In this document: piece after piece, positions 1 through 9,879 of the stretch
Position numbering within the stretch: the first letter of the stretch is position 1
How the letters are laid out: the number at the start of each line of letters is the position of its first letter
Assembly (NCBI GenBank): GCA_001599355.1
Contig: BCGQ01000001.1
Coordinates: 685,135 to 749,134, forward strand
DNA length: 64,000 nucleotides
Reading direction: 5' to 3'
From: Nakazawaea peltata
Lineage: Eukaryota > Ascomycota > Pichiomycetes > Alaninales > Pachysolenaceae
Made by a program: the position numbers and the translations under genes
The notes under the pieces: generated by a model
Told to the model about the DNA's origin: nothing
Seen by the model: the letters and a program-made list of their open reading frames with translations, nothing else
Database searches by the model: none

Positions 1-550
1 GGACCAATTGAAATCATTACAGGATATTTTGGATGTATTATTGAGTGTGGAACTCAATATAAAGGAAGGTAAATTTCAAACCCCCCTGACAATAATTATT
101 CAAGAATTGACTTATCAGATGAGTCTAGAAGCATCAAAAAATTTCGCTAAAGGCAAGTATTACTCTTGAAGGAAGTTTATATAGTTGTCTATTACTAACT
201 GAACTGTAGCCCACTCAACAGCGGTGGATATTCTCATGACAGCGAGAAGATTGGTCAAAAATTATCAATTGTCGATCATTGTAAGTAAAGCCAATTCCCA
301 ACTATAATCATCTCAGCTACTAACAGTTATAAAGATTTATGAGAGCTCCAATATTCAGTTCAAAAAGTTTGCATTGTTCAGGGATCCCTTTTGCGATTAT
401 AAAGTAACATTCACTACCAGTGAAGCCACGACGAGTTATGTGGTAAAAGACCTTGGCCATAATTTCCTCGGTTTCAGCAACCCCGTGATACCTAAAACAC
501 TCTCAGAAGGTTGCATTCTAGATATCAATGATTTATTTGTGATTGACTAG
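1..550 (+). CDS. 3' part of an unrecognised spliced gene (partial)
   Basis: The window opens inside an exon read in frame 2. Three exons join in frame: 1-152, 210-280 and 335-550, ending at TAG 548-550. Both introns have a perfect TACTAAC branch site (193-199 and 318-324) and end in AG. The first intron starts with GCAAGT, a GC-AG type; the second with GTAAGT. The joined product is about 145 residues in this window. It alternates strand-like and helix-like stretches (TPLTIIIQEL, then AVDILMTARRLVKNYQLSIII), which loosely recalls RecA-fold proteins such as Elongator or Rad51-paralog subunits. I could not name the family, so that is only a guess. The 5' end lies outside the window. Confidence 0.75.
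153..209 (+). other. 57-nt GC-AG spliceosomal intron
   Basis: Donor GCAAGT at 153-158, branch site TACTAAC at 193-199, acceptor TAG ending at 209. Splicing here restores the frame after an in-frame TGA that would otherwise end exon 1. No GT donor nearby gives an open junction. Confidence 0.7.
281..334 (+). other. 54-nt spliceosomal intron
   Basis: Donor GTAAGT at 281, branch site TACTAAC at 318-324, acceptor AAAG ending at 334. It falls between codons and leads into the last exon. Confidence 0.8.
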
Positions 551-605
551 ACTTCTGGCTGTCAAATGGGGGTTGTCAAAAATGACATGAAAAGGGGGTA
601 CCCCT

Positions 606-613
606 TTAGGGTT
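606..613 (+). promoter_or_regulatory. Tbf1-type box in the RPL16 promoter
   Basis: TTAGGGTT sits 316 bp before the RPL16 start, in the 378-bp gap 551-928. It is the complement of the ARCCCTAA element bound by Tbf1, which runs ribosomal protein genes in Candida-type yeasts (family knowledge). A pyrimidine/A-rich stretch at 790-870 precedes the start. I see nothing else in the gap. Confidence 0.5.
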
Positions 614-928
614 TGATGCCCTGGTGTAACGATGTTAATATTCGACAGTCACATACAAAGCCTAAGAAAATTAATGTGGTGCGCAATGTGAATCCGGTGC
701 AGGTAACCGATACACGACCTTTTCTCTTCTACGCAGTGAAAATTTTCCCTCTCCATATAGGCAGTTTGTTTGTGAAGAGTAAATTTTCCTAGCCAAAAAT
801 TTTTTTCACTTAACCAAATTCTAAGAGTTTTTTTTCAGAAAAATTTTTTCTTTTAAAAAAAAGTTCATATTATTTCTTGAATACTTTCTCAATACTAGTT
901 CATTAAGAAACATACAATATCAATCATC

Positions 929-1902
929 ATGAGCACTTTTGAACCAGTTGTTGTTATTGACGGTATGTTCATTTAGGATAGAGAGGTCTACAGATCATCA
1001 AGGAGGGTGTTATTATATTCAAGTCTAGAAGACGTGGGATGAGGATTCATCTGTAGCATAAGTCATTTAAAGATACATTTAGGAAGGATAAATGAAGAAT
1101 ATAGTGGATTTGAAATGTGTGAGAAGAGCTTGTCACAGAGTCATCAGAGGTAGTTTCATCGTCTTGGATCTTTTAGATGTTGCATGGGCTACCATACCAT
1201 TTATTATGAAATTATCGATTCCTAGGTCATTACTTGACTATTGTGTCCCATGCCAGACTAGATATATACACCCTTTTGAGATTTGAAGTGATCACATTTT
1301 CACTCTTGACATTATACTAACTATATTAAATAGGTAAGGGACACTTGTTGGGTCGTTTGGCTTCCATCATTGCCAAGGAGTTGTTGAACGGACAAAAGGT
1401 TGTCGTTGTCAGAGCTGAGGCTTTGAACATTTCTGGTGAGTTCTTCAGAAACAAGTTAAAGTACTACGACTACTTGAGAAAGGGTACCAGATACAACAAG
1501 ACTCACGGTCCATTCCATTTCAGAGCCCCATCTAGAATCTTGTACAAGGCCATCAGAGGTATGGTTGCCCACAAGACCCCAAGAGGTAAGGCTGCTTTGG
1601 AGAGATTAAAGGTCTTCGAGGGTGTTCCACCACCATACGACAAGAAGAAGAGAGTCGTTGTTCCACAAGCCTTGAGAGTCTTGAGATTGAAGCCAGGTAG
1701 AAAGTACACCACCGTTGGTCAATTGTCTGCTGCCGTTGGTTGGAAATACGAGTCTGTTGTCGAGACCTTGGAGGAGAAGCGTAAGGTTAGATCTGCTGAA
1801 TACTATGCCAAGAAGAAGGCCGCTGCTAAGAAGATTGCTGCTGCTAAGGCTTCTTCTGCTGAATCTGATGTTGCTAAGCAATTATCCACTTTGGGTTACT
1901 AA
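929..1902 (+). CDS. RPL16: 60S ribosomal protein uL13 (Rpl16)
   Basis: Large-subunit ribosomal protein of the uL13 (L13a) family. Exon 1 is 929-962 (11 codons plus one base); exon 2 is 1334-1902. The joined protein is 200 residues, close to the usual yeast length. The start [20 protein letters not shown] and the later [10 protein letters not shown] and PPPYDKKKR match the family across its length, ending in AKQLSTLGY. The intron falls inside the Gly codon of IDG|KGH, early in the gene as in other yeasts. Codon use is strongly biased (TTG, GGT, AGA) with no CTG, as expected for a very highly expressed gene. The promoter carries a Tbf1-type box. Identification is secure. Confidence 0.97.
963..1333 (+). 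other. RPL16: 371-nt intron of RPL16
   Basis: Donor GTATGT at 963, branch site TACTAAC at 1315-1321, acceptor TAG ending at 1333. The length suits a yeast ribosomal-protein intron. I looked for box C/D snoRNA motifs inside and found no convincing pair. The short open frame within it (1092-1286) is intronic. Confidence 0.93.
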
Positions 1903-2909
1903 GGAAGAGATTAATGGTTTCCTTTTTCTTTTTTGCAAATTGTGTATAATGTTTGACAGAACTAATTGATTTACAGATAAAAAAATACATATAAAAATAG
2001 TGGTATTAACCGTGATCATTTATAATAAGGAAATGTAGGATGTATTTGTGCTAAGTAGAGAGAGAATATTAAGAGGAACAGAGTTAAAATCTCTCAAACT
2101 TTAATTTGGCAAACGAGGATGAGGGAAATTTTAGGGACCTGGACCAGGGGTGGATCAATACAAGGGAGGTCTATTGTGGGTGAGGAAACTAAAGGAGCTA
2201 AAGCAGCTGCTCGAGCTCAATTGTAGAATGGTTGTAGAAATCTGATCAGTGATACTTGCGAGAGTAAATGAACTCCTAGCACTAGAACTCATCGCATCGT
2301 AACACGATCCCTCCTATTGATCGATCCCACATATGCACACACGAGTAGAGAGTTAAAGCCTGAAAAATTTACTGTGTAAAGCGCGGCGTAACAGGGCGGA
2401 GAATGGGCTATTACAAAGCGAAAAAAAAATTGTACGGTCAAATTAAGGGTCGGCCGCGAACAGGGGACGGCGACGATCATAATAAAGGCGGGCTAGACAA
2501 AGGGCAATACAACAAGAGAATCGATCAATTCCCCATGTTTAGTGGAATGATGAGATAAATCAAATCCCTTCTGCACTATGGTGCCACTCTTCACAACCAA
2601 CCCCCCCTTAATTCGCGTATGTACCCTCATTAAAGTTCCCTCGGATTAATCTTGTACGCTTTCGCTTCCCCCCTCTCAGCCAATCAAATCGCCGCACTTT
2701 GTTACTTTTTCTCCTTTCCAATCATTTCTGTCGATTTCTACCACCGCGAACAAGAAAAATTTTCTCTTTGTTCAACTCCAAGTACAAACAGAAAAAATTT
2801 AAAAACCTGGGATTCCTCCTTTTTCGAAATTGATTTTTTTTGTTGAATTATATATATTAATTTTGATAAATTCATATATTTCCATATATAATATTCAATT
2901 AATACGAAA
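1903..2909. other. Intergenic: RPL16 3' end and ADP/ATP carrier promoter
   Basis: About 1 kb with no gene I can support. The right half carries two CCAAT boxes (listed separately), a C/T-rich run at 2650-2780 and a long AT-rich leader just before the carrier start. Confidence 0.6.
2680..2722 (+). promoter_or_regulatory. Two CCAAT boxes before the ADP/ATP carrier
   Basis: CCAAT occurs at 2680-2684 (in CAGCCAATCAAA) and at 2718-2722, about 190-230 bp before the start. CCAAT is the HAP-complex site that drives respiratory genes in yeasts, which fits a mitochondrial carrier. Function here is inferred from motif and position only. Confidence 0.5.
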
Positions 2910-3821
2910 ATGGGTGCTGATTCCTCTTCTTTCTTCGTCGACTTCATGATGGGTGGTGTCTCCGCCGCCGTCTCCAAGACCGCTGCTGCTCCAATTGAGA
3001 GAGTTAAGTTGTTGATCCAAAACCAAGATGAAATGATCAAGCAAGGTCGTTTGGCCAAGAGATACGACGGTATCGCTGAATGTTTCAAGAGAACCGCTGC
3101 TGAGGAAGGTATTGTTTCCTTCTGGAGGGGTAACACTGCTAACGTTATCAGATACTTCCCAACCCAAGCTTTGAACTTTGCCTTCAAGGACAAGTTCAAG
3201 AAGATGTTCGGTTTCAAGAAGGAAGAATCTTACGCTAAGTGGTTCGCCGGTAACTTGGCTTCCGGTGGTATGGCTGGTGCCACTTCTTTGTTCTTCGTTT
3301 ACTCTTTGGATTACGCCAGAACCAGATTGGCTAACGATGCCAAGGCTGCTAAGGGTGACGGTCAAAGACAATTCAACGGTTTGGTCGATGTTTACAGAAA
3401 GACCTTGGCTACTGACGGTATTGCCGGTTTGTACAGAGGTTTCTTGCCATCTGTCGTTGGTATCGTTGTCTACAGAGGTTTGTACTTCGGTTTGTACGAC
3501 TCCTTGAAGCCAGTTGTTTTGGTTGGTCCATTGGAAGGTTCCTTCTTGGCCGCTTTCTTGTTGGGTTGGACTGTCACCACTGGTGCTTCCACCGCTTCTT
3601 ACCCATTGGATACCGTTAGAAGAAGAATGATGATGACCTCCGGTCAAGCCGTCAAGTACAACGGTGCCTTCGACGCTTTCAGAAAGATTGTCGCCGCTGA
3701 GGGTGTCAAGTCCTTGTTCAAGGGTTGTGGTGCTAACATCTTGAGAGGTGTTGCTGGTGCCGGTGTCATCTCCATGTACGACCAATTGCAAATGATCTTG
3801 TTCGGTAAGAAGTTCAAATAA
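2910..3821 (+). CDS. PET9: Mitochondrial ADP/ATP carrier
   Basis: Exchanges matrix ATP for cytosolic ADP across the inner mitochondrial membrane. It is 303 residues with the three-fold mitochondrial-carrier layout: Px[DE]xx[KR] signatures PIERVK near residue 28, SLDYARTR near 135 and PLDTVRRR near 232. It carries the diagnostic nucleotide-carrier motif RRRMMM at about residues 237-242. The start [16 protein letters not shown] is typical of fungal AAC proteins. Codon bias is extreme, with no CTG codon, so it is highly expressed. It has no intron. The neighbouring gene RIF1 converges on it. Which AAC paralog it matches cannot be settled without a genome-wide comparison; AAC2/PET9 is the usual major form. 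Confidence 0.95.
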   Translation: MGADSSSFFVDFMMGGVSAAVSKTAAAPIERVKLLIQNQDEMIKQGRLAKRYDGIAECFKRTAAEEGIVSFWRGNTANVIRYFPTQALNFAFKDKFKKMFGFKKEESYAKWFAGNLASGGMAGATSLFFVYSLDYARTRLANDAKAAKGDGQRQFNGLVDVYRKTLATDGIAGLYRGFLPSVVGIVVYRGLYFGLYDSLKPVVLVGPLEGSFLAAFLLGWTVTTGASTASYPLDTVRRRMMMTSGQAVKYNGAFDAFRKIVAAEGVKSLFKGCGANILRGVAGAGVISMYDQLQMILFGKKFK

Positions 3822-4435
3822 GCAGTTTAAAACTTTGTTAATATAGTTTTATTTTGTACTTATTTGTTGCTTTCAGCTGTTATTAATTCCTGATTATCAA
3901 TCCTATATACACATATATATTGTTGAAAAATTTTAATAATAAGTTGAACTTGATTACTTTATACTATTATACTTATACATATATACAATCATATATTTTG
4001 ATCTTAACTATCTCAATTGAGAATCCTAGTCTCATATACCGTTCTTCCCTTGTCAATTGGCCCTGGTTCTCACTTTCAATTGACCCTAATTATTCATGTT
4101 TTTTTGGCTTCCCCATTTTTTTTTGCTTTTTCTTATCTTGATCTGCAGCTCTTTCCTAATACAGTGAAAAGTTACCCGGAGATTGGTCCCCCTAAATCCT
4201 TCCATTCTTAGAAATTTCTAGCGCTATCGCTGGGAGGATGAGCAAAATACGAAATTCAGTGAAAAAGGTACGGTGAAAGGGGATAAAAGAGGGGTGATGA
4301 GGAATGTTGAGGGGTTATGAGGGGTGATCGGGGGTGTCATTTCATGGTCGAGAGGATGCGATGAAAGAATTTATGAGGGCAGTACAGCTACGATATTCAA
4401 TGTAACTCAAAAACATTTTATTTTAGAAGGCATAT
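3822..4435. other. Intergenic between convergent PET9 and RIF1
   Basis: A 614-bp tail-to-tail spacer, AT-rich on the left. On the right a G-rich direct repeat built on GAGGGGTGAT runs at about 4290-4345. No coding or RNA gene seen. Confidence 0.5.
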
Positions 4436-7400
4436 CTATATACCTTTAAGTTTCATTAAAAATTTAAGTAAATCATTTTCCATATTCATCTTGGCCTCAT
4501 TGGAAATCGAAGTAAGATCAATTTTGTTGAGGAATTTTGTAAATTCAACATCAGGACTAGTCTCAGAAGGGATATCTAATTCAGTTTGTTCGGATTTCAA
4601 TGCATCAAATTGTTGGGGTTTTTGTAATTGCTTTTCATTTGGTTCCAAATTCTCAGTTTCCTGGTAATTCATAATACTATCTCTCAAAGTATCTTCCAAA
4701 GTATCAGGAAGGTCCAGTTCAACGAATGGTTGGGTAACCGGGTTTTCTTGTATTTGGCTAGCAACAGACATCTTTCGATCAATGTCGTTTCTCTCTGTAT
4801 GAGGATCCATGTTCTCTTTGTTTTCTTCGGTAACACCAGAATTTATCTCCCTAAGGTCATCTTGGGTAGAGGCTTCATTTGTTTGCTGTGACAGAGAAGC
4901 TTCAACTTGTGTTATAGGCTCTTCAATTGCAGATGCTATAGCTTCTTCCAGCTGTGACTGGTGAATATTAGCTAATTCTTCAGATTCTAAATACTGATTT
5001 AATTCTCCTAAAGAGGAGACAATCTGTTCATCTTCCTTAAAAAGCTCCGCTAAAGTGATCACCAAAGCCTTGATACGCTCAATAGACTCTTTCTTTTGAA
5101 TAGCTACGTTTTTTAATCCTTTCAATATAGTCTGCGAGTACTGAGACAGATACTGTTTCCTCACAGGTACACAGAAAAGCTCTACAAATTCTAACACATC
5201 ATCCAGAGGTGCGGAAGATAACCTGTGAGTGATGAAGAATTTCAATATCTCTTGCATATGTTGACCACGAGCAGCAGCAAACTTGGAGCGTAGATCCATC
5301 AACTGGGTGACTGCACTCAAAAAGAGGGGACCGTTCCATTGTTCGATCTTCAAGCTTTCAATAGCGCGTGCAGGATGTTTTTCTACAATTGGATTTAAAA
5401 CATAGTTCATCAACAGAGAGACCGTCTCCAGTTTGATCTCACCATGGGTCGACAACCGGAATATCTGTGCAAGATACATATAGTCACCATTAGATATTTT
5501 TACAAACTTTCTCTCGTTAATCTTCTGTAATACAAACTCTCTAAGAGGTGCACAGTCGAGTTCAAATAAATCCTGGTAAAACGCCAATTGCAACCGGTAT
5601 CCCAAAGTATTAGAAATAAATTTGCAAAGCTCGATAAGATTCTTAGAAGAGAAGCCGGGAGAGTTGATAATTTTACTAATTATTGTACGACAAGAATTGG
5701 TCGCTTCAGGGGAATCATCAATCAATGCACCAACCCCCAAAGCATCATTTAATTTGATGATCAACTCATAAACGAAATCGAACGAATCTTCTACTTGAAT
5801 ATTGGCGAAAAGAGTAGCCACCAATAATGGGATACTCAGTGCAATATCGACCAAACGACCATTCTGCTTCAACTCGCGGGAAGTCGACTGTTTTAGACTA
5901 TTAATGTAACTTTTAAATAATTCTACTTTCTTGAAGTCTTTCCAGTTAGAGATTTGGAACGACTTCATCATGAACTTATGGAAGTGGGAATAATGCTGAT
6001 AAATCCAACGAGATGGGAAATGATGAACCTCTTCAAGGAATACTCTCTCCATTATGTAGAATCTTGTGTTATCAATACGTTTGTCAGAGTTCATTTTCGA
6101 GTTATCTAACAACTTCATCAAAATTTCCCCTCCATTAGAAGTGAAAGTTTCTGGAACATGATCTGAAAAGTAGAAATGAGTTAAAACAGGGACTATGACA
6201 AACGTCCAGAGTTGGTCAAAAGGTGTACTGGTTCCATTTTTATGGAAGAATGAAACAGAGTTAAGTAACCCATACAATGTTTTGACAAAGACGGAGTGTA
6301 AACTAGACAATTGTTGATGCGATAAGGAAGTCTTCGTAGATGAAATTAACATAAACGGATGAATCAGTAATTTCAATCTTGCTTCTTCTTTCCTGAGATC
6401 CATATTAGAGTTGATATCATACAGAGAAGAGTAGATGATGGCCGACCAACACTTAATAGCATACAGAGACAAAGCTTCATTCTCATCCAAAAAGCATAAA
6501 TCGAACACATCTACCCATTGAGAAATTCCAGACCACGAGCTAAGACTTCCGTCTTTCTTAGTCCTACTTAAAAGTAAAGTCATATGGAACCAGGTATCCA
6601 TCACTGTGGCCTGTTGGCCATATGAGATCAGTTCTTTCAATTGCATGCAAAAGTAGTCCAAAAACTTCATGTCTGTTGTGAAGTTTCTCTGATCGATCTG
6701 AGATTGTGTTTGAGAAGAGGCGTCTCTGTAAATATCTGCCACGTCTTCGGCCAAACTGATATGTAAAGCTAAACCGATTTGCTGATTCCCTATATGCATT
6801 CTACAAAGAACTTCAAGAAGTTGTACTCCAGCTCTCATTACCCTAGGGTACAGAGGAGAGAGGGTGTCACATAAATTGATAAGCAAGAATGGTAACCAGA
6901 TATTAAAAGTCTTAAGCATGACCAATTCATGATTCTTCAAGTACTCTTTCAAGGTGTTGATCTTCTCGATTGTCAAAGAAGCACTAGAGAATGTTCTCAT
7001 GTTCAATATTGCCTCCAAAATGTACCCTCCTACCTTGACAGTGACGAGTTTAGCTGAAAGCCTTTGATCTCTTAACAATTGCAAGAGAATCGAAGCGATT
7101 CCCTTGGAAATGCTCTCAGTTTGAATTAAAGCACAACAGAACATGATGAAATCTCTAGTATAAGTCTCAGGTAAAGTCTGGTTGATCAGAGGATTGGCCA
7201 ACAAGAATGATGCCAATTTAAGAGCCTGAACTACAGTTCTCGTGAAGAAAGGGTTCCCATAATCTGTGTTTTGCGTAATATCCCTCTTGATATATTGAAG
7301 AAAATCGGCAGAGCGAGAGGTGAACCATTGAATACAATTCTGAGCTGTGTTCACTTTGATCATATAATTAAGACTGGTGTATGCTTCGAATTTGTGAGTG

Positions 7401-8488
7401 AAATTGGCATCAGATAAATCTGCATGGGCTCTTTTCAAGAACACAACATTGTCTTCACTTTCTGGGGTCAATTGGACTACAGATCCATCGGCCCAAAGTT
7501 GATCGGTCTCAAAATCTTTCACCAAAAGATCATCGAAACTTGGTGGGTTATCGGACATATTGCATTTTAAAATTGATTTGAGGGGATGGGACCCGGATTT
7601 TCCTGGAGATGAAGGAGGAGGAGATGAGATTCTCTCGATATCATCAGAGAAGCCAACCGTCTTGCGTTTGTGAGAGGGAGAAGAGTCAATATTTGACTCT
7701 AGTGAATCTTTTCTCAACTGCGGTAAAGGTAAAGGCACCCTCTGGTCCCTCCTCTTAGAAGAAGATTCTTTACTAATCGGTGAGGAAGAAGGAGATGACC
7801 CCAGAGAATACAAAAGTGATTGGTTTTTCTTTGGGGAAGGAGTCATATCTCTAGATCTTTTGGGAGATCTTTTTGGAGAACCCTTAGGAGATCTCTCATT
7901 AGAACCAGATTTTGAAAAGAGAGCCTCTGAGAATTGAATAAAACTCTCATGAGCTAGCGTTTCAGATTGTTGATCCGAATACGATGCAAGTGTCTGGTGG
8001 TTTGGTTTCCACACAATTGGGGAGATACTGGCGTCTAAAGAAGGGGAGAGGTCATTCATCTTGGACAGGGCGACAAAAGGTTTCTGAAAAGATGGAGTAC
8101 CAGACAGAGTAGCAGTCTGTGATTGGCCCTTCTTCGTTACCCTCGCTGGCGTCCTCTTTTTAGGACTAAATTCGCCTATCATAGACGCGATTTGTTCTTT
8201 TTTAGGGGATAACTGTTTATCTACCTCGATATCCAAGTATTTTCGCACTCTTTTCAGGCTATCACCATCTTTCTTAGGAGTCGACGAGGTACTTAAGTTA
8301 CTAGAACCTCTTTTCCGTTGCCCTTTACCACTTGTAGGTGTCGATATAGGTGGCATAACAGCCTGGTCACCATCGGCGTTACCCCCAACTGATTTTTTAG
8401 CGGCGCCCTTTCTAGTTCTCGGAGAAATTCTTCGAGAGTTGGTGGGTGGCTCAATTGGAGCAGCAACTTCCGTTGAAATGACCGCCAT
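4436..8488 (-). CDS. RIF1: Rif1, telomere and replication-timing regulator
   Basis: A 1350-residue protein matching the Rif1 family: a charged N-terminal tail rich in SP/TP and SPKK sites (residues 1-310), a long helical-repeat region (about 330-1100), and an acidic tail. Rif1 limits telomere lengthening and recruits protein phosphatase 1 (PP1) to delay origin firing by removing DDK phosphates from Mcm4. Both PP1-docking motifs are visible: an RVxF type (KTVGF, residues 276-280) and a SILK motif (305-308), only 25 residues apart. SPKR/SPKK clusters at 199-220 look like CDK sites. It is shorter than the roughly 1900-residue baker's yeast protein. I do not clearly see the C-terminal DNA/Rap1-binding module, so telomere tethering may differ. 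It is divergent from the FSH hydrolase gene. Confidence 0.88.
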   Translation of the reverse strand: MAVISTEVAAPIEPPTNSRRISPRTRKGAAKKSVGGNADGDQAVMPPISTPTSGKGQRKRGSSNLSTSSTPKKDGDSLKRVRKYLDIEVDKQLSPKKEQIASMIGEFSPKKRTPARVTKKGQSQTATLSGTPSFQKPFVALSKMNDLSPSLDASISPIVWKPNHQTLASYSDQQSETLAHESFIQFSEALFSKSGSNERSPKGSPKRSPKRSRDMTPSPKKNQSLLYSLGSSPSSSPISKESSSKRRDQRVPLPLPQLRKDSLESNIDSSPSHKRKTVGFSDDIERISSPPPSSPGKSGSHPLKSILKCNMSDNPPSFDDLLVKDFETDQLWADGSVVQLTPESEDNVVFLKRAHADLSDANFTHKFEAYTSLNYMIKVNTAQNCIQWFTSRSADFLQYIKRDITQNTDYGNPFFTRTVVQALKLASFLLANPLINQTLPETYTRDFIMFCCALIQTESISKGIASILLQLLRDQRLSAKLVTVKVGGYILEAILNMRTFSSASLTIEKINTLKEYLKNHELVMLKTFNIWLPFLLINLCDTLSPLYPRVMRAGVQLLEVLCRMHIGNQQIGLALHISLAEDVADIYRDASSQTQSQIDQRNFTTDMKFLDYFCMQLKELISYGQQATVMDTWFHMTLLLSRTKKDGSLSSWSGISQWVDVFDLCFLDENEALSLYAIKCWSAIIYSSLYDINSNMDLRKEEARLKLLIHPFMLISSTKTSLSHQQLSSLHSVFVKTLYGLLNSVSFFHKNGTSTPFDQLWTFVIVPVLTHFYFSDHVPETFTSNGGEILMKLLDNSKMNSDKRIDNTRFYIMERVFLEEVHHFPSRWIYQHYSHFHKFMMKSFQISNWKDFKKVELFKSYINSLKQSTSRELKQNGRLVDIALSIPLLVATLFANIQVEDSFDFVYELIIKLNDALGVGALIDDSPEATNSCRTIISKIINSPGFSSKNLIELCKFISNTLGYRLQLAFYQDLFELDCAPLREFVLQKINERKFVKISNGDYMYLAQIFRLSTHGEIKLETVSLLMNYVLNPIVEKHPARAIESLKIEQWNGPLFLSAVTQLMDLRSKFAAARGQHMQEILKFFITHRLSSAPLDDVLEFVELFCVPVRKQYLSQYSQTILKGLKNVAIQKKESIERIKALVITLAELFKEDEQIVSSLGELNQYLESEELANIHQSQLEEAIASAIEEPITQVEASLSQQTNEASTQDDLREINSGVTEENKENMDPHTERNDIDRKMSVASQIQENPVTQPFVELDLPDTLEDTLRDSIMNYQETENLEPNEKQLQKPQQFDALKSEQTELDIPSETSPDVEFTKFLNKIDLTSISNEAKMNMENDLLKFLMKLKGI

Positions 8489-9053
8489 ATTAAGATATGG
8501 TGATCAATGGTGGTTAATTTGATTTTGATGTCTTTTTGGGTCCTTGTTTAAAGGTCATCGCATTAAGATTTTCGTTTGATTTTCGTACGCGTCGCGAAGG
8601 TCGTGTATGGAGGGAGAATTAAGGAATTATAGTGGAAATTCCAGGGGAAATTACAGGGAGAATTTAAAGGGAGAATTTGCAGGGAGAATTTATATAGGGA
8701 ATTAGTGAGGGAAATGTAGGGGGAAAGCAGAGGGAATGTAGGGGGAAGTACTTAGAGGTAAGTAAGTTACGGAACCTGCAAATTGTAAAACGGCAACACA
8801 ATTCATCCAACGATAGATCATATACACAGAACCTTTAATAGACAATTCCAGTTGGAAATCTTTGATGGTTATTTTAACTATGAAGCTTTATACTCTGTTA
8901 CCCTCGGTTTTCTGATTTCTGTCACGTGACCATTTCGCCTAGTACCCTCGGACGGAGTTAAAGATTCCTCCTATAAAATAGATGCACCATCTTATCATAT
9001 TCATATCATTGTCCACCCTTATCACCTTTATTCATCACCACTTCACCCCAGAC
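8489..9053. promoter_or_regulatory. Divergent promoter of RIF1 and the FSH hydrolase
   Basis: 565 bp. It holds a run of ten AGGG-led units (8611-8749, listed as a repeat) and a CACGTGAC E-box (in GTCACGTGACC) near 8921. A TATA-like CTATAAAATA near 8971 fits transcription of the hydrolase and supports its downstream start. Confidence 0.55.
8611..8749 (+). repeat. Degenerate tandem repeat of AGGGAGAATTT units
   Basis: Units start at 8611, 8643, 8655, 8668, 8681, 8696, 8708, 8718, 8731 and 8740. The best three (8655, 8668, 8681) share AGGGAGAATTT with a 13-bp period. The others keep AGGG plus an A-rich tail, spaced 9-15 bp. All G-runs are on the + strand. The array lies 120-260 bp upstream of the RIF1 start. 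Confidence 0.75.
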
Positions 9054-9743
9054 ATGTCAACCCCAGCCAAAGTCTTATGTCTCCATGGATTCTTACAGAA
9101 TGCTAAAGTATTCTCAGAAAAGTCCTCTGGTCTCAGAAAAGCCTTAAAGAAAGTCGATATCTCTACGATTTACCTCGATGGTCCTACAGTTTTGGCCAAG
9201 AATGACTTGCCATTCGAGATCGAAGATGATAAGTTCAAAGAATACGTCGACAGCAATCTCAATCGTGCTTGGTGGTTCCATCGTGAAGATTTAGATATAG
9301 AAGAGGCCCTCAAAACTGTCAAAGAGCACATCTCCAAGGAAGGTCCCTACGATGGTATAATTGGGTTCAGTCAAGGAGCTGCTTTGACAGCAATTGTCAC
9401 TAACAAAATAACCGAATTAGTACCTGGTCATCCTCCTCTCAAGTTCTCCGTACTCATTTCAGGTTATGTATTCACCAAGACTGCTGAAAGTACCGAAATC
9501 AAGGACAAATTTGTCGACTATTTCAAAGTTCCAGAAGGTTTACCTACAGCCACGGTTCATATCTACGGAAGTGCCGATAACCATGTTAATATGTCGAGAT
9601 CCAAGCTTCTCGCTTCTTATTACCCAGCTGATAAAGTCAAGACCATTGAACATGATGGTGGACATTTCGTTCCTAACAAGAAACCATTGACTAAAGAAGT
9701 CATCGAATATATCCAACAAGCCTTGAAACAAGAGTCAAGTTAA
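9054..9743 (+). CDS. FSH1: FSH-family serine hydrolase
   Basis: An alpha/beta hydrolase of the yeast FSH1-3 / human OVCA2 family, 229 residues. The family start KVLCLHGFLQNAKVF is intact. The nucleophile elbow is GFSQGA with Ser at residue 106. An Asp in YGSADNHV and the His in HDGGHFVP (near residue 208) complete the triad. I chose the ATG at 9054. The upstream in-frame ATG at 8982 would add 24 hydrophobic residues encoded only about 5 bp past a TATA-like box, where a transcript start is unlikely. Members are esterases; their natural substrate is not well fixed. No predicted targeting signal with this start. FSH1, FSH2 and FSH3 cannot be told apart here. Confidence 0.85.
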   Translation: MSTPAKVLCLHGFLQNAKVFSEKSSGLRKALKKVDISTIYLDGPTVLAKNDLPFEIEDDKFKEYVDSNLNRAWWFHREDLDIEEALKTVKEHISKEGPYDGIIGFSQGAALTAIVTNKITELVPGHPPLKFSVLISGYVFTKTAESTEIKDKFVDYFKVPEGLPTATVHIYGSADNHVNMSRSKLLASYYPADKVKTIEHDGGHFVPNKKPLTKEVIEYIQQALKQESS

Positions 9744-9879
9744 ATATATGTACATACAATTTAATAGAAATCTACACTTGGATAATTTAGATGTGCAAAA
9801 CACGATAATTAAATCATTTAATTTACATTAACCGAAACTTTTATATACTTAATATGACATGAAACTGAACATAACAAGT

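Noticed and set aside
1092-1286. A 64-codon frame inside the RPL16 intron
   Set aside because: It lies wholly between a strong donor and branch site, and has no family features.
2895-3791. A 298-codon open frame antisense to the ADP/ATP carrier
   Set aside because: It mirrors the biased codons of a very highly expressed gene, has no recognisable domain, and the sense protein is certain.
8982-9053. Upstream in-frame ATG of the FSH hydrolase, as a signal peptide
   Set aside because: The extra 24 residues look hydrophobic but start only about 5 bp after a TATA-like box. FSH proteins normally begin at the KVLCLHG region.
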